Shown here piece after piece: positions 56,390 through 64,000 of a stretch of DNA of 64,000 nucleotides. The stretch lies in NCBI RefSeq assembly GCF_000174755.1, contig NZ_ACLQ01000008.1:41001-105000 (forward strand), given 5' to 3'. Both the position numbers and the translations under genes were made by a program. The notes under the pieces were generated by a model. The model was not told where the DNA came from and made no database searches. It worked only from the letters and a program-made list of their open reading frames with translations. Each line of letters begins with the position of its first letter. The stretch's first letter is position 1. Origin of the DNA: Capnocytophaga gingivalis ATCC 33624 (GTDB lineage Bacteria > Bacteroidota > Bacteroidia > Flavobacteriales > Flavobacteriaceae).

Positions 56390-56911
56390 ATGCTCTCCCA
56401 TTCTTATTTCTATACTGCCTCTATGTGCTATTTTGGACTTGAGGCGTATGATGAAGAGGGGGAAAAGGTATGGGCGCGAGAGTTAGATCTTTATGGAAAT
56501 GCTATTGCTGGTGATAGCTCGTTTATTCCTTTCTTATACCAAGGACAGTATTATGATGAAGAGATTGGGTTAGCTTATAACCGTTTCCGTTATTACTCAC
56601 CTGAAAGCGGTACTTATATTAGCCAAGACCCGATAAGGTTGGCTGGGAATAATCCTAATTTCTATGGGTATACTTTTGATTGTAATACAGAGGTGGATGT
56701 TTGGGGGTTGGATAAATTCCTAATGAAATTTATAAAGAGTTTCGTTCTGATTTAAAAAAAAAATAGAAAAGATGGGTATATACAAAACAGATCTACAAAA
56801 GCAAAAGATAAAACAAACTTAAGAGATTTAGACAGACCTTTTCATGGAAATCATCCGCAATATAATGATTATTTTAAAGAAGGGAAACATAAGAATAAGA
56901 ATAAACATTAA
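56390..56911 (+). pseudogene. Rhs core fragment B with frame-broken HNH-like toxin tip
   Basis: The Rhs part (56441-56709) repeats fragment A almost exactly, preceded by an unrelated junction. After the hinge VDVWGL the frame ends early (FLMKFIKSFVLI, stop at 56755), but other frames continue the toxin: PNEIYKEFRSDLKKK, then across an A10 run (56754-56763) NRKDGYIQNRSTKAKDKTN and DLDRPFHGNHPQYNDYFKEG, ending at TAA 56909-56911. RPFHGNHPQYNDY resembles the end of HNH/Endo VII-type nuclease toxins. At least two frame changes are needed, so it is inactive unless frames are restored. Confidence 0.65.
56441..56709 (+). repeat. Rhs core end, duplicated segment copy B
   Basis: 269-base near-identical partner of 55262-55530; differences are mainly at third codon positions (for example AATAGG versus AACCGT in YNRFR). 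Confidence 0.85.
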
Positions 56912-56928
56912 TAGTAAAAGTATACATT

Positions 56929-57600
56929 ATGAAGTTTTATAATATAGATATTAACTTAGATCCTAAAATAACAGGAAGAAGAAATGGGAGTTTTGCAGTT
57001 GAAATAAGGAAAAACTCATTTGAAAAAGATGAACATAAAGAATATTTCAACAGCTTTTTTGATAGCAACAGTAACGATATAAAAAGGGTTCGCATAGAAA
57101 CATTCCAACAATTTGATCTAAAAAATTGTCCAAATGTCATCTATTTCCCTATGACTAAAAGTATTAAGAAATTAGATTTTATGTATTACGCTCCTTATGA
57201 ATTAGGAATTGATTTCTTAGTAAGCAAAAAAATTGTGGATATTATATCTGCATATAAATTACCTATTCACAATAAAATTCCTGTAAAGATTGATACTTTT
57301 GATGGTAACTATTTCCTAATAGGTTTCCCTGTATGGAGTTCCAAAGTTCTTGATTTTCAAAAAAGTACATTTTATTATCAAGATAGAGATGTATTCTCTT
57401 TTTCAAATTATGAAGATTATGAGAATTTTGACTCTGAATATGGAGATACAACAAAAATAGATTTGTATCTAAGGAACAAAATAGAATATGATATAATTTC
57501 TATAGATGAAGCTATTTTTTTTAGTGAAAAGATTGTTGAAGAATTAAAAGAGAATAATGCAACTGGGTATAGAATCGTTGATGGAATTTTAAATATATGA
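56929..57600 (+). CDS. Candidate immunity protein 3
   Basis: A 223-residue acidic cytosolic protein 17 bases after the end of broken toxin B. It has repeated aromatic/acidic segments (NVIYFPMTKSIKKLDFMYYA, YFLIGFPVWSSKVLDFQKST, SNYEDYENFDSEYGDTTKID), and its general look recalls the DUF1629/Imm families, but I cannot assign one. Strongly AT-rich. It would protect against toxin B. Confidence 0.6.
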   Translation: MKFYNIDINLDPKITGRRNGSFAVEIRKNSFEKDEHKEYFNSFFDSNSNDIKRVRIETFQQFDLKNCPNVIYFPMTKSIKKLDFMYYAPYELGIDFLVSKKIVDIISAYKLPIHNKIPVKIDTFDGNYFLIGFPVWSSKVLDFQKSTFYYQDRDVFSFSNYEDYENFDSEYGDTTKIDLYLRNKIEYDIISIDEAIFFSEKIVEELKENNATGYRIVDGILNI

Positions 57601-57691
57601 TACTTACCTAACATAGAATTAGCGAATGATTTTCATCCGATATTTAGGGCGGGATTGGGAAGCGGTTATCAGCAGTGGGGAGAACCTGCAT

Positions 57692-57722
57692 CCCCCGCTG
57701 GCGCGAGCTTGTAGCTCGTGCC
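57692..57722 (-). repeat. Inverted copy of the short palindromic element
   Basis: cccccgctggcgcgagcttg and following bases are the reverse complement, with a few changes, of the element at 53980-54012 and 57923-57956. Confidence 0.7.
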
Positions 57723-57746
57723 TACTATAATAAGAACTTGTAGCTT

Positions 57747-57956
57747 AGGTAATGTATCAGATGTGTTGTTAAAAATTCAATAACCTACTAATCAACGCAA
57801 TACAAAAGAACTGCCCCACTATTTTTCTTTATACACCATAGGGATAAGCGTTTTTCAAACCTATAAAGCGCTCTAAATAGTGCGAGGGGAATTGGCAAAT
57901 TATGAATTTTGAATTCTGAATTGGGCACAAGCTGCAAGCTTGCGCTAGCAGGGGGG
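57747..57956 (+). repeat. ~200-bp direct repeat, copy 2
   Basis: Matches 53819-54012 over its full length, from aggtaatgtatcagatg to the short element ending cagggggg, with a short insertion (aattttgaattctg region) and scattered substitutions. Confidence 0.85.
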
Positions 57957-57984
57957 CAAACCATATCCCTATAATAGAATAATT

Positions 57985-58278
57985 ATGACAGACATAGAAA
58001 AGCAATACTTGAAATTAGTAGCGTTATACAAAACTGATAAAAATTCAGCTATAAACGGAATGATTGATATATTTCAAGAGGTATCTGAAAGTTATGAGCA
58101 TGAAATATATCATTCTATTATGGAGTGGATAGGCTTAAGAGGGAATGAAAATACTTTAAATCATATAGAACATATAGATCTCAGCCTATATGAAGAGGAA
58201 AATGTACAAATATTAAATAGATTGAAGGCTAAAATAAAGGAAAGATTAGATAATATTCCTAATGATGCGAGTTGTTAA
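57985..58278 (+). CDS. Small protein after the array, orphan immunity candidate
   Basis: A 97-residue acidic helical protein (MTDIEKQYLKLVALYKTD; SYEHEIYHSIMEWIGLRGNE) with no signal or span. It starts 28 bases after repeat copy 2, mirroring how the orphan tip and immunity candidate 1 follow copy 1. AT-rich composition like the other immunity candidates. Function inferred from position only. Confidence 0.5.
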   Translation: MTDIEKQYLKLVALYKTDKNSAINGMIDIFQEVSESYEHEIYHSIMEWIGLRGNENTLNHIEHIDLSLYEEENVQILNRLKAKIKERLDNIPNDASC

Positions 58279-58402
58279 TGTGTTTTGTATATGCTCTTCA
58301 CCCCCTCAACCTGACAAGTAGTGCAATGTAAAAAGACAAAGCCTAATTGATAAGGGCACGAGTGGCTAACTCATATCTGTAAGTTTTTATAAAAATCAAA
58401 AA

Positions 58403-58774
58403 ATGATAAAAGAAATATTAATCATAGGATTAGGGAGTTTTGTAGGGGGAGCTTTGCGCTATGTACTTTCGGTAGCCTTTAGTAAGGTAGGGCGTGAGTG
58501 GGCATTCCCCATAGGTATTATGGTAGTGAATGTGTTAGGTTGTTTTCTGATAGGGCTACTGTATAGCTACTTCAAGCATAAAGCTACTACAGCCTCTGTA
58601 TTGCCTTTATTACTGATGACAGGCGTTTTGGGAGGATTTACCACCTTTTCTACTTTCTCTCTTGAAACCATACAGTTATTACAACAAAACGAATATCTAA
58701 AAACAATTCTTTACGTAGTAGGCAGTGTAGGACTGGGACTAACAGCATGCTTTTGGGGAATGAGACAATTTTAG
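58403..58774 (+). CDS. crcB: Fluoride channel CrcB/Fluc
   Basis: A 123-residue four-span protein of standard length. The N-terminus LGSFVGGALRYVLSV, the GIMVVNVLGCFLIGLLYSYF span and the signature GVLGGFTTFSTFSLE (Phe-box and Na+ site) identify Fluc, a dual-topology dimeric fluoride exporter. The 120 bases upstream show no recognisable crcB-type fluoride riboswitch. Confidence 0.93.
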   Translation: MIKEILIIGLGSFVGGALRYVLSVAFSKVGREWAFPIGIMVVNVLGCFLIGLLYSYFKHKATTASVLPLLLMTGVLGGFTTFSTFSLETIQLLQQNEYLKTILYVVGSVGLGLTACFWGMRQF

Positions 58775-58908
58775 ACTATAGGCAGTAAATAGCCTCTGAT
58801 AATAAGAAGAGGAATATCTCGTTTTTATAGTTGCCATTACCCTACAACTCACTGCAAAAGGGAAAACATTCCTCGAAGATGAGTATTAGTTATTTGTGAT
58901 TATTTTCG

Positions 58909-58916
58909 TATTTTTG
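58909..58916 (+). promoter_or_regulatory. -7 element of the thioesterase-menF operon
   Basis: TATTTTTG, 18 bases before the ATG at 58935; TTTG at 58893-58896 is too close to be a good -33. Confidence 0.45.
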
Positions 58917-58934
58917 CACTAAATTTCAGCGACT

Positions 58935-59351
58935 ATGCAAGAAGACTTATTAGAACAGGCCAATGCCATTGGGAAAAATACCTTATTGGAGAACTTTGAG
59001 ATTTCCTTTATTGAGGTAGGCAAGGATTACCTTATTGCGCAGATGCCTGTTACTGAGAAAAATTGCCAGATCAATGGTATCCTACACGGCGGTGCCTCTG
59101 CAGCCTTAGCCGAAACGGTGGGGAGTATGGCCTCGGTACTCTTGGCCAATCCAGACAAACAATTGGTCTTAGGTACCGATATCACAATGAATCACATCCG
59201 CCCTGCTGCTCTGGGGAAAACAGTTTTTGCCAAGGCTACCCTAATCCATAAGGGAAGTACCCTACAACATTGGGATATCAAAATCACTGATGAGGATAAC
59301 AAACTCATTTCCTACGGCAAGCACACAACTATAATTGTAAAGAAAAGATGA
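58935..59351 (+). CDS. Hotdog thioesterase, PaaI/MenI-like
   Basis: A 138-residue hotdog thioesterase. The motif NGILHGGASAALAETVGSM holds the catalytic Glu region of the PaaI/EntH/YdiI group, followed by LGTDITMNHIRPAALGKTV. Its stop overlaps the ATG of the isochorismate synthase gene (ATGA), so the pair is translationally coupled. That context argues for DHNA-CoA thioesterase activity in menaquinone synthesis (MenI), since no other CoA pathway is nearby. Confidence 0.85.
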   Translation: MQEDLLEQANAIGKNTLLENFEISFIEVGKDYLIAQMPVTEKNCQINGILHGGASAALAETVGSMASVLLANPDKQLVLGTDITMNHIRPAALGKTVFAKATLIHKGSTLQHWDIKITDEDNKLISYGKHTTIIVKKR

Positions 59352-60403
59352 TACTTTCTCCTGAAGATTTCTTACAAAAAGCTAAAGAAGTAGCTGCTGA
59401 AGGTCTACCTTTTGTATTGTTCAAATATCCCAACGATACTCAAATCCATCTTATTTCTCAAAATGATAAGAATCTATACAAGGTAAAAGACTTTACCGAG
59501 AAAGGGTTTGTCATACACCCTTTCGTGGGGATAGAGTCTTTTCTACTAAGGCAAGACAATCTTTTTTCTACGGCTTTTGTCGGTGAAGAAAAAAAGGATA
59601 CCCTCCCCTCTCCTATCCTCTCCCCCTCAGCAAGAGTGGAGTATCAGACATTATTTGGCAAAGCCCTAAAGGCTATTGACAAAGGAGAATTGACAAAGGT
59701 GGTGCTCTCCCGAAGAATTGCCTACACCAAAGCTCCAAAGCCTCTTCTCACTTACTTTCAAGACCTCGTACAGGCTTATCCTACGGCTTTTTGCTATGCT
59801 TTTTCTCATCCTAAAATAGGCAAATGGGTAGCGGCAACCCCTGAGACATTGGTCAAAATAGAAGATAACCAGCTTCGCACTATGTCGCTAGCGGGTACCA
59901 AACCCTTTGTCGAAGGAGAAAAACCTTTATGGACTGAGAAAGAGTATAGAGAACAACAAGTAGTCACCGATACTATTATCAAGGTACTATCCCCTTATAC
60001 AACCGATTTATCTACTGGAAAAATTCACGAGGTACGCGCCGGTAGGCTCTGGCATCTCTGTACAGAAATCATGGCTAAAATAGCCCCTCATACAAAAATA
60101 AAACAAATTGTAAACAATCTGCACCCTACCCCTGCTGTATGTGGCTTCCCTACGGAAAAGGCGCGTCAGTTTCTTTTAGAAAATGAAGGATACCCAAGGG
60201 AGTTCTATGCGGGATATTGTGGCCTTGTGGATTTCAAACATAAAAATTCCTTAGACCTATTTGTCAATCTTCGGTGTACCCAGCTTACAGACAAAGAGGT
60301 ATTTGTATATGTAGGAGGTGGGGTAAATAGTGGCTCCCAAGAGGAGAGCGAATGGCAGGAAACCGAAAACAAAGCACAAACGATGCTACGTATCTTACAA
60401 TAA
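59348..60403 (+). CDS. menF: Isochorismate synthase (menaquinone pathway)
   Basis: A 351-residue chorismate-binding enzyme, shorter than E. coli MenF (431) as usual in Flavobacteriia, where the N-terminal part is reduced. Motifs: LTKVVLSRRIAYTKAP (with the general-base Lys), TPETLVKIEDNQLRTMSLAG, HLCTEIMAKIAP, NNLHPTPAVCGFPTEKA and REFYAGYCGLVDF with Mg2+-binding Glu residues. It isomerises chorismate to isochorismate. Coupled to the thioesterase gene upstream; a salicylate or anthranilate enzyme is less likely given that partner. Confidence 0.9.
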   Translation: MILSPEDFLQKAKEVAAEGLPFVLFKYPNDTQIHLISQNDKNLYKVKDFTEKGFVIHPFVGIESFLLRQDNLFSTAFVGEEKKDTLPSPILSPSARVEYQTLFGKALKAIDKGELTKVVLSRRIAYTKAPKPLLTYFQDLVQAYPTAFCYAFSHPKIGKWVAATPETLVKIEDNQLRTMSLAGTKPFVEGEKPLWTEKEYREQQVVTDTIIKVLSPYTTDLSTGKIHEVRAGRLWHLCTEIMAKIAPHTKIKQIVNNLHPTPAVCGFPTEKARQFLLENEGYPREFYAGYCGLVDFKHKNSLDLFVNLRCTQLTDKEVFVYVGGGVNSGSQEESEWQETENKAQTMLRILQ

Positions 60404-60404
60404 G

Positions 60405-61334
60405 CTAACGTGAAGATTTGGGCAATCGCACAAACTGAGAGACAAATTCGGGCAAACCTGTATCAGCAAGCCGCTCATTATAATCATAATAGCTAATCAC
60501 ACAAGCAATCGCCTGCCCTCTGACCTCTGTGGCTATATAATAGACAAAGAGTTTGTAATCCTTATGATGACTCTTTAGGATAGGATGTTGATAGTGTTCG
60601 TTATAGATAATTTCTGTAGCGCGTGTTTCCTTCCCTTCGAAGAAGAGAGTGATATCCCGCTCCATCAGAAGGCTCATTGTATGATTTTCTGGCACAGGAA
60701 TCATCATCGCCCATCTCTTCTGTAGGGTAATAGCCTGCTGTGCCTCGGCTAAGGTGGGATGCAAGCTCCAATTCATTTCCCCTTTGGTGGGGCAACGTAC
60801 AATATTGACCCCTGTCCAATAACATTCGTCCATCAGGGGTACTTTTCTTCCAAGAAAATCAAAGGAACGCCCTCCCATATAGTTTTCTTTAGGAACTTTC
60901 CTATCCAATACCAGCTGGAGCATCTCTGTATCAATCTCCTCAGAGGGCGTCTCGGAGACTGAACTAATCGTAGCGATCAGTAATACATCTTTCCCATCCA
61001 TTTTCATTCCAAGAAAGTAAATCATTGTATTTTGCCAATGATTTTCTCCATTCTTTTGATAATAAGTAAGGTAATAATGAGGTATTTTTAGCTTAGGATT
61101 CTGCTTGGGAATAGTATCTGAGAAGTGATTTTGCTTGGCAAAATTCACCATATTCTGCTTGGTTACAAGTACATCAAAAGACTCTTCGAAGCCCTGTAAC
61201 TTCAGCTTATACTTGCCCATAACATAGGCAGGATCTCCCTCCATAGGATTATAGTACAAGCGCTTTTGTGCATCCTTGGTTTGTGCTGCTAAAGAAAGTG
61301 ATAACAAAAATAAAAGGTAAAAATAGGTTTTCAT
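60405..61334 (-). CDS. Exported protein of unknown function
   Basis: A 309-residue protein. The ATG at 61334 gives signal peptide MKTYFYLLFLLSLSLAAQ; the longer frame to 61397 adds a non-signal extension. The body alternates beta strands with RPPxR-free basic loops: PAYVMGKYKLKLQGFEESFD, WQNTMIYFLGMKMDGKDVLL and SLLMERDITLFFEGKETRAT. It ends one base after menF, which it faces. Probably transcribed with the upstream lipoprotein gene (31-base gap). No family recognised. Confidence 0.65.
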   Translation of the reverse strand: MKTYFYLLFLLSLSLAAQTKDAQKRLYYNPMEGDPAYVMGKYKLKLQGFEESFDVLVTKQNMVNFAKQNHFSDTIPKQNPKLKIPHYYLTYYQKNGENHWQNTMIYFLGMKMDGKDVLLIATISSVSETPSEEIDTEMLQLVLDRKVPKENYMGGRSFDFLGRKVPLMDECYWTGVNIVRCPTKGEMNWSLHPTLAEAQQAITLQKRWAMMIPVPENHTMSLLMERDITLFFEGKETRATEIIYNEHYQHPILKSHHKDYKLFVYYIATEVRGQAIACVISYYDYNERLADTGLPEFVSQFVRLPKSSR

Positions 61335-61365
61335 ATAAAAGCCATGTATAATTATCAAGTATAAA

Positions 61366-62253
61366 TCAAAAATCAGTACCAAATGTTCCCTCTCCATAAA
61401 GGAGAAACCAGTCTAAGTCTTCTACTGTTTTGTATTCCTCAGGGAGTGATGGGAGGCGCGTACCCTTTTTTATATCATCCCTGTAATATGAAAAGTCAGT
61501 TGAGATATGCATTTTGATAAAAGTACGTCCTTTAGTAGTAGGATAGGGATAAATATACTCCAAAGTATCTAAGTGCTCTCCTCTCCAACGATATTTATAA
61601 AGTCCTGTCCAACCAGGGTGTCCATATTGTACCCCTCTGATGAGTTTTTCTTGAGGATAGAACGTAGGATTTGTCAAGTCTATATGGCTTGTTACTACCT
61701 CCTTTTTAGCAGCTGGAGACAAATAGATATCATAATTATTTGCTCTACAACAGCCTGATAATTTGTAACTCTTCACCAAAAAATCCTTAGTTCCATCCCC
61801 ATTGACATCAAAAATCGTATCCGTAGGAGAATAATAATCCTTCCCGAACATTTTATGTTCTATAGCCTGATTTCCCAATTTATAGATATCTATATGCTCC
61901 CATCCTTGCATATTTGTATTAATAATAGCATAATACGCCTCATCCTCAAAGTATTTCTTAATCCGTACAGTAACACTGAGGTAGCACGTATCACTGTCCT
62001 CTATCACATAGGAAAAATCTAAATCTTTCCCCTTAAATCGTTTTTCGATCTCAAGGAGCGCCTCCTTTTTAGTTTTCTCAAGGAAAAGACTATCAGCAAG
62101 CTGTTCCTCAAAGTAAGACCTCTCAAAAGTGTCTTTTTTGCTCTTTTGCAATTCCTGACTATTGTCCTCCTGAGACTTTTCGACAGTAGAATTACAAGCA
62201 ACAAGAACAACAAGTAAGAATACCAGAAGAATTAGAGATGATAAATGATTCAT
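61366..62253 (-). CDS. Lipoprotein with FG-GAP/calcium-loop-like segment
   Basis: A 295-residue lipoprotein with signal SLILLVFLLVVLVAC (Cys at residue 20) and a charged, helical N-terminal stretch. The segment DTIFDVNGDGTKDFLVKSYK is an EF-hand-like or FG-GAP-type Asp loop (DVNGDGTKDF), a common calcium site in exported proteins; a CC pair follows (LSGCCRANNYDIYL). It lies upstream of another exported-protein gene on the same strand. Role unknown. Confidence 0.7.
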   Translation of the reverse strand: MNHLSSLILLVFLLVVLVACNSTVEKSQEDNSQELQKSKKDTFERSYFEEQLADSLFLEKTKKEALLEIEKRFKGKDLDFSYVIEDSDTCYLSVTVRIKKYFEDEAYYAIINTNMQGWEHIDIYKLGNQAIEHKMFGKDYYSPTDTIFDVNGDGTKDFLVKSYKLSGCCRANNYDIYLSPAAKKEVVTSHIDLTNPTFYPQEKLIRGVQYGHPGWTGLYKYRWRGEHLDTLEYIYPYPTTKGRTFIKMHISTDFSYYRDDIKKGTRLPSLPEEYKTVEDLDWFLLYGEGTFGTDF

Positions 62254-62333
62254 AATTACATTGATTAGTTCAGTATTCAGTGGTTAATGATCAATGATTG
62301 ATGTTTAATGATTAATAATCAATGATTAATAGA
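62254..62333. repeat. AATCATTAATCATT-type intergenic repeats
   Basis: Repeated ttaatgatcaatgattgatg-like units just before the rRNA terminator. Similar units occur at about 4840-4862, 13946-13976, 21765-21782, 30834-30863 and 47655-47697, always intergenic. Confidence 0.5.
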
Positions 62334-62370
62334 AAAAAACCGAACTATTCTTATGAATAATTCGGTTTTT
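62334..62370 (-). terminator. Terminator of the rRNA operon
   Basis: Stem aaaaaccgaactattc / gaataattcggttttt (one mismatch) with a short loop, directly after the 5S gene on the minus strand. Confidence 0.8.
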
Positions 62371-62376
62371 GATAAG

Positions 62377-62483
62377 AAGGCGGCGACATACTCTCCCACA
62401 AAATGCAGTACCATCTGCGCTAAAAGGTTTAACTTCTCTGTTCGGAATGGTAAGAGGTGAGACCTTTCGCTATAACCACCTTA
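62377..62483 (-). rRNA. rrf: 5S ribosomal RNA
   Basis: Reading leftward from 62483 the sequence aaggtggttatagcgaaagg and the following segments include the 5S hallmark ccgaacagagaagttaaacc and the closing stem with gtcgccgcctt. About 107 nt. It is the last gene of an rRNA operon. Ends are approximate to a few bases. Confidence 0.93.
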
Positions 62484-62650
62484 AGTCTTTAGTTAATAGT
62501 GAAGAACGAAAAGTGAATAGTCCCTCACTACACTTATATTTTTAGTGAATAATGAATCTTTCATCCTTCACTTAATTGACTACATTGGATAAGACACCAA
62601 ATAAATGATTTATGAGTAATGCTTTCGCATTAAAAAAGAATGTTTGTACA
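62484..62650. other. 23S-5S spacer
   Basis: AT-rich spacer of about 165 bases with TTCACT-type motifs (gtgaatag, cactacac); no tRNA seen. Confidence 0.6.

Positions 62651-64000
<1,350 letters not shown>

Larger units (their letters stand above)
57601..57984. other. Non-coding right flank of the Rhs array
   Basis: About 384 bases without a gene: Rhs-type debris, an inverted short element (57692-57722), and direct repeat copy 2 (57747-57956). Confidence 0.6.

Noticed and set aside
52315..58278. Type VI secretion or contractile injection locus
   Set aside because: No sheath, tube, baseplate or ClpV-type gene is seen; only Rhs fragments and immunity candidates.
58279..58402. Fluoride riboswitch upstream of crcB
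   Set aside because: I looked for the conserved fluoride-aptamer core and pseudoknot partner and found no convincing match in the 120 bases before the gene.
62484..62650. tRNA in the 23S-5S spacer
   Set aside because: No cloverleaf-like stems or T-loop (GTTCRA) motif on either strand.

Overview
The window is a stretch of a Flavobacteriia (Bacteroidota) chromosome, most likely Capnocytophaga or a close relative. Evidence: several genes lie just downstream of the Bacteroidota -7 promoter element TAnnTTTG; gldD and gldE of the gliding/type IX secretion machinery sit next to ssb and mutY; there are many small exported proteins and SPII lipoproteins; bacillithiol (bshB1) and menaquinone genes are present; base composition is AT-rich. 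The genus is inference; family level is firmer.

Layout. 0-1.7 kb: a lipoprotein gene cut by the window edge, a small exported protein and a decayed gene. 1.7-6.9 kb: an EttA-type ABC-F ATPase, a coiled-coil exported protein, and a leftward LolA / lipoprotein / FabZ-like dehydratase / frame-broken exported protein module of the kind found in aryl-polyene or flexirubin clusters. 6.9-28.8 kb: mainly housekeeping genes (metX, LuxE-like ligase, rnhB, ftsE, acyl-CoA ligase, dipeptidase, guaA, MFS transporter, M16 protease, OmpA lipoprotein, pepT, tyrS, two-part ThrE exporter, DUF3127 OB-fold protein, ackA). 28.8-43.7 kb: lipoprotein, permuted NlpC/P60 hydrolase, rseP, then the leftward run psd - mutY - ssb - gldE - gldD - Rieske-like lipoprotein - DUF6427-like membrane protein, then pyrG (with a promoter-terminator-promoter leader), yidC and eno. 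43.8-52.3 kb: bshB1, an array of three tandem exported YD-motif paralogs preceded by a collapsed fourth copy, an ArsC-like reductase, beta-barrel and DUF4294 proteins, DoxX and a CCA/poly(A) nucleotidyltransferase.

52.3-58.3 kb is the accessory core. It is an Rhs toxin/immunity graveyard: no 5' end of an rhs gene, but two truncated Rhs core copies each with a different C-terminal toxin and a following immunity candidate, an orphan toxin tip with its own immunity candidate, a frame-broken gene at the left edge, and an orphan small gene at the right. A ~200-bp non-coding direct repeat brackets the array and an inverted short element lies inside it. This looks like successive toxin-tip displacement, with older CT/immunity pairs retained.

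58.4-64 kb: crcB, a hotdog thioesterase coupled to an isochorismate synthase (menaquinone), two exported proteins of unknown role, then the 3' end of a leftward rRNA operon (5S and partial 23S). No tRNA, CRISPR array or intact insertion sequence was seen. Functions were assigned by reading motifs, without database searches.
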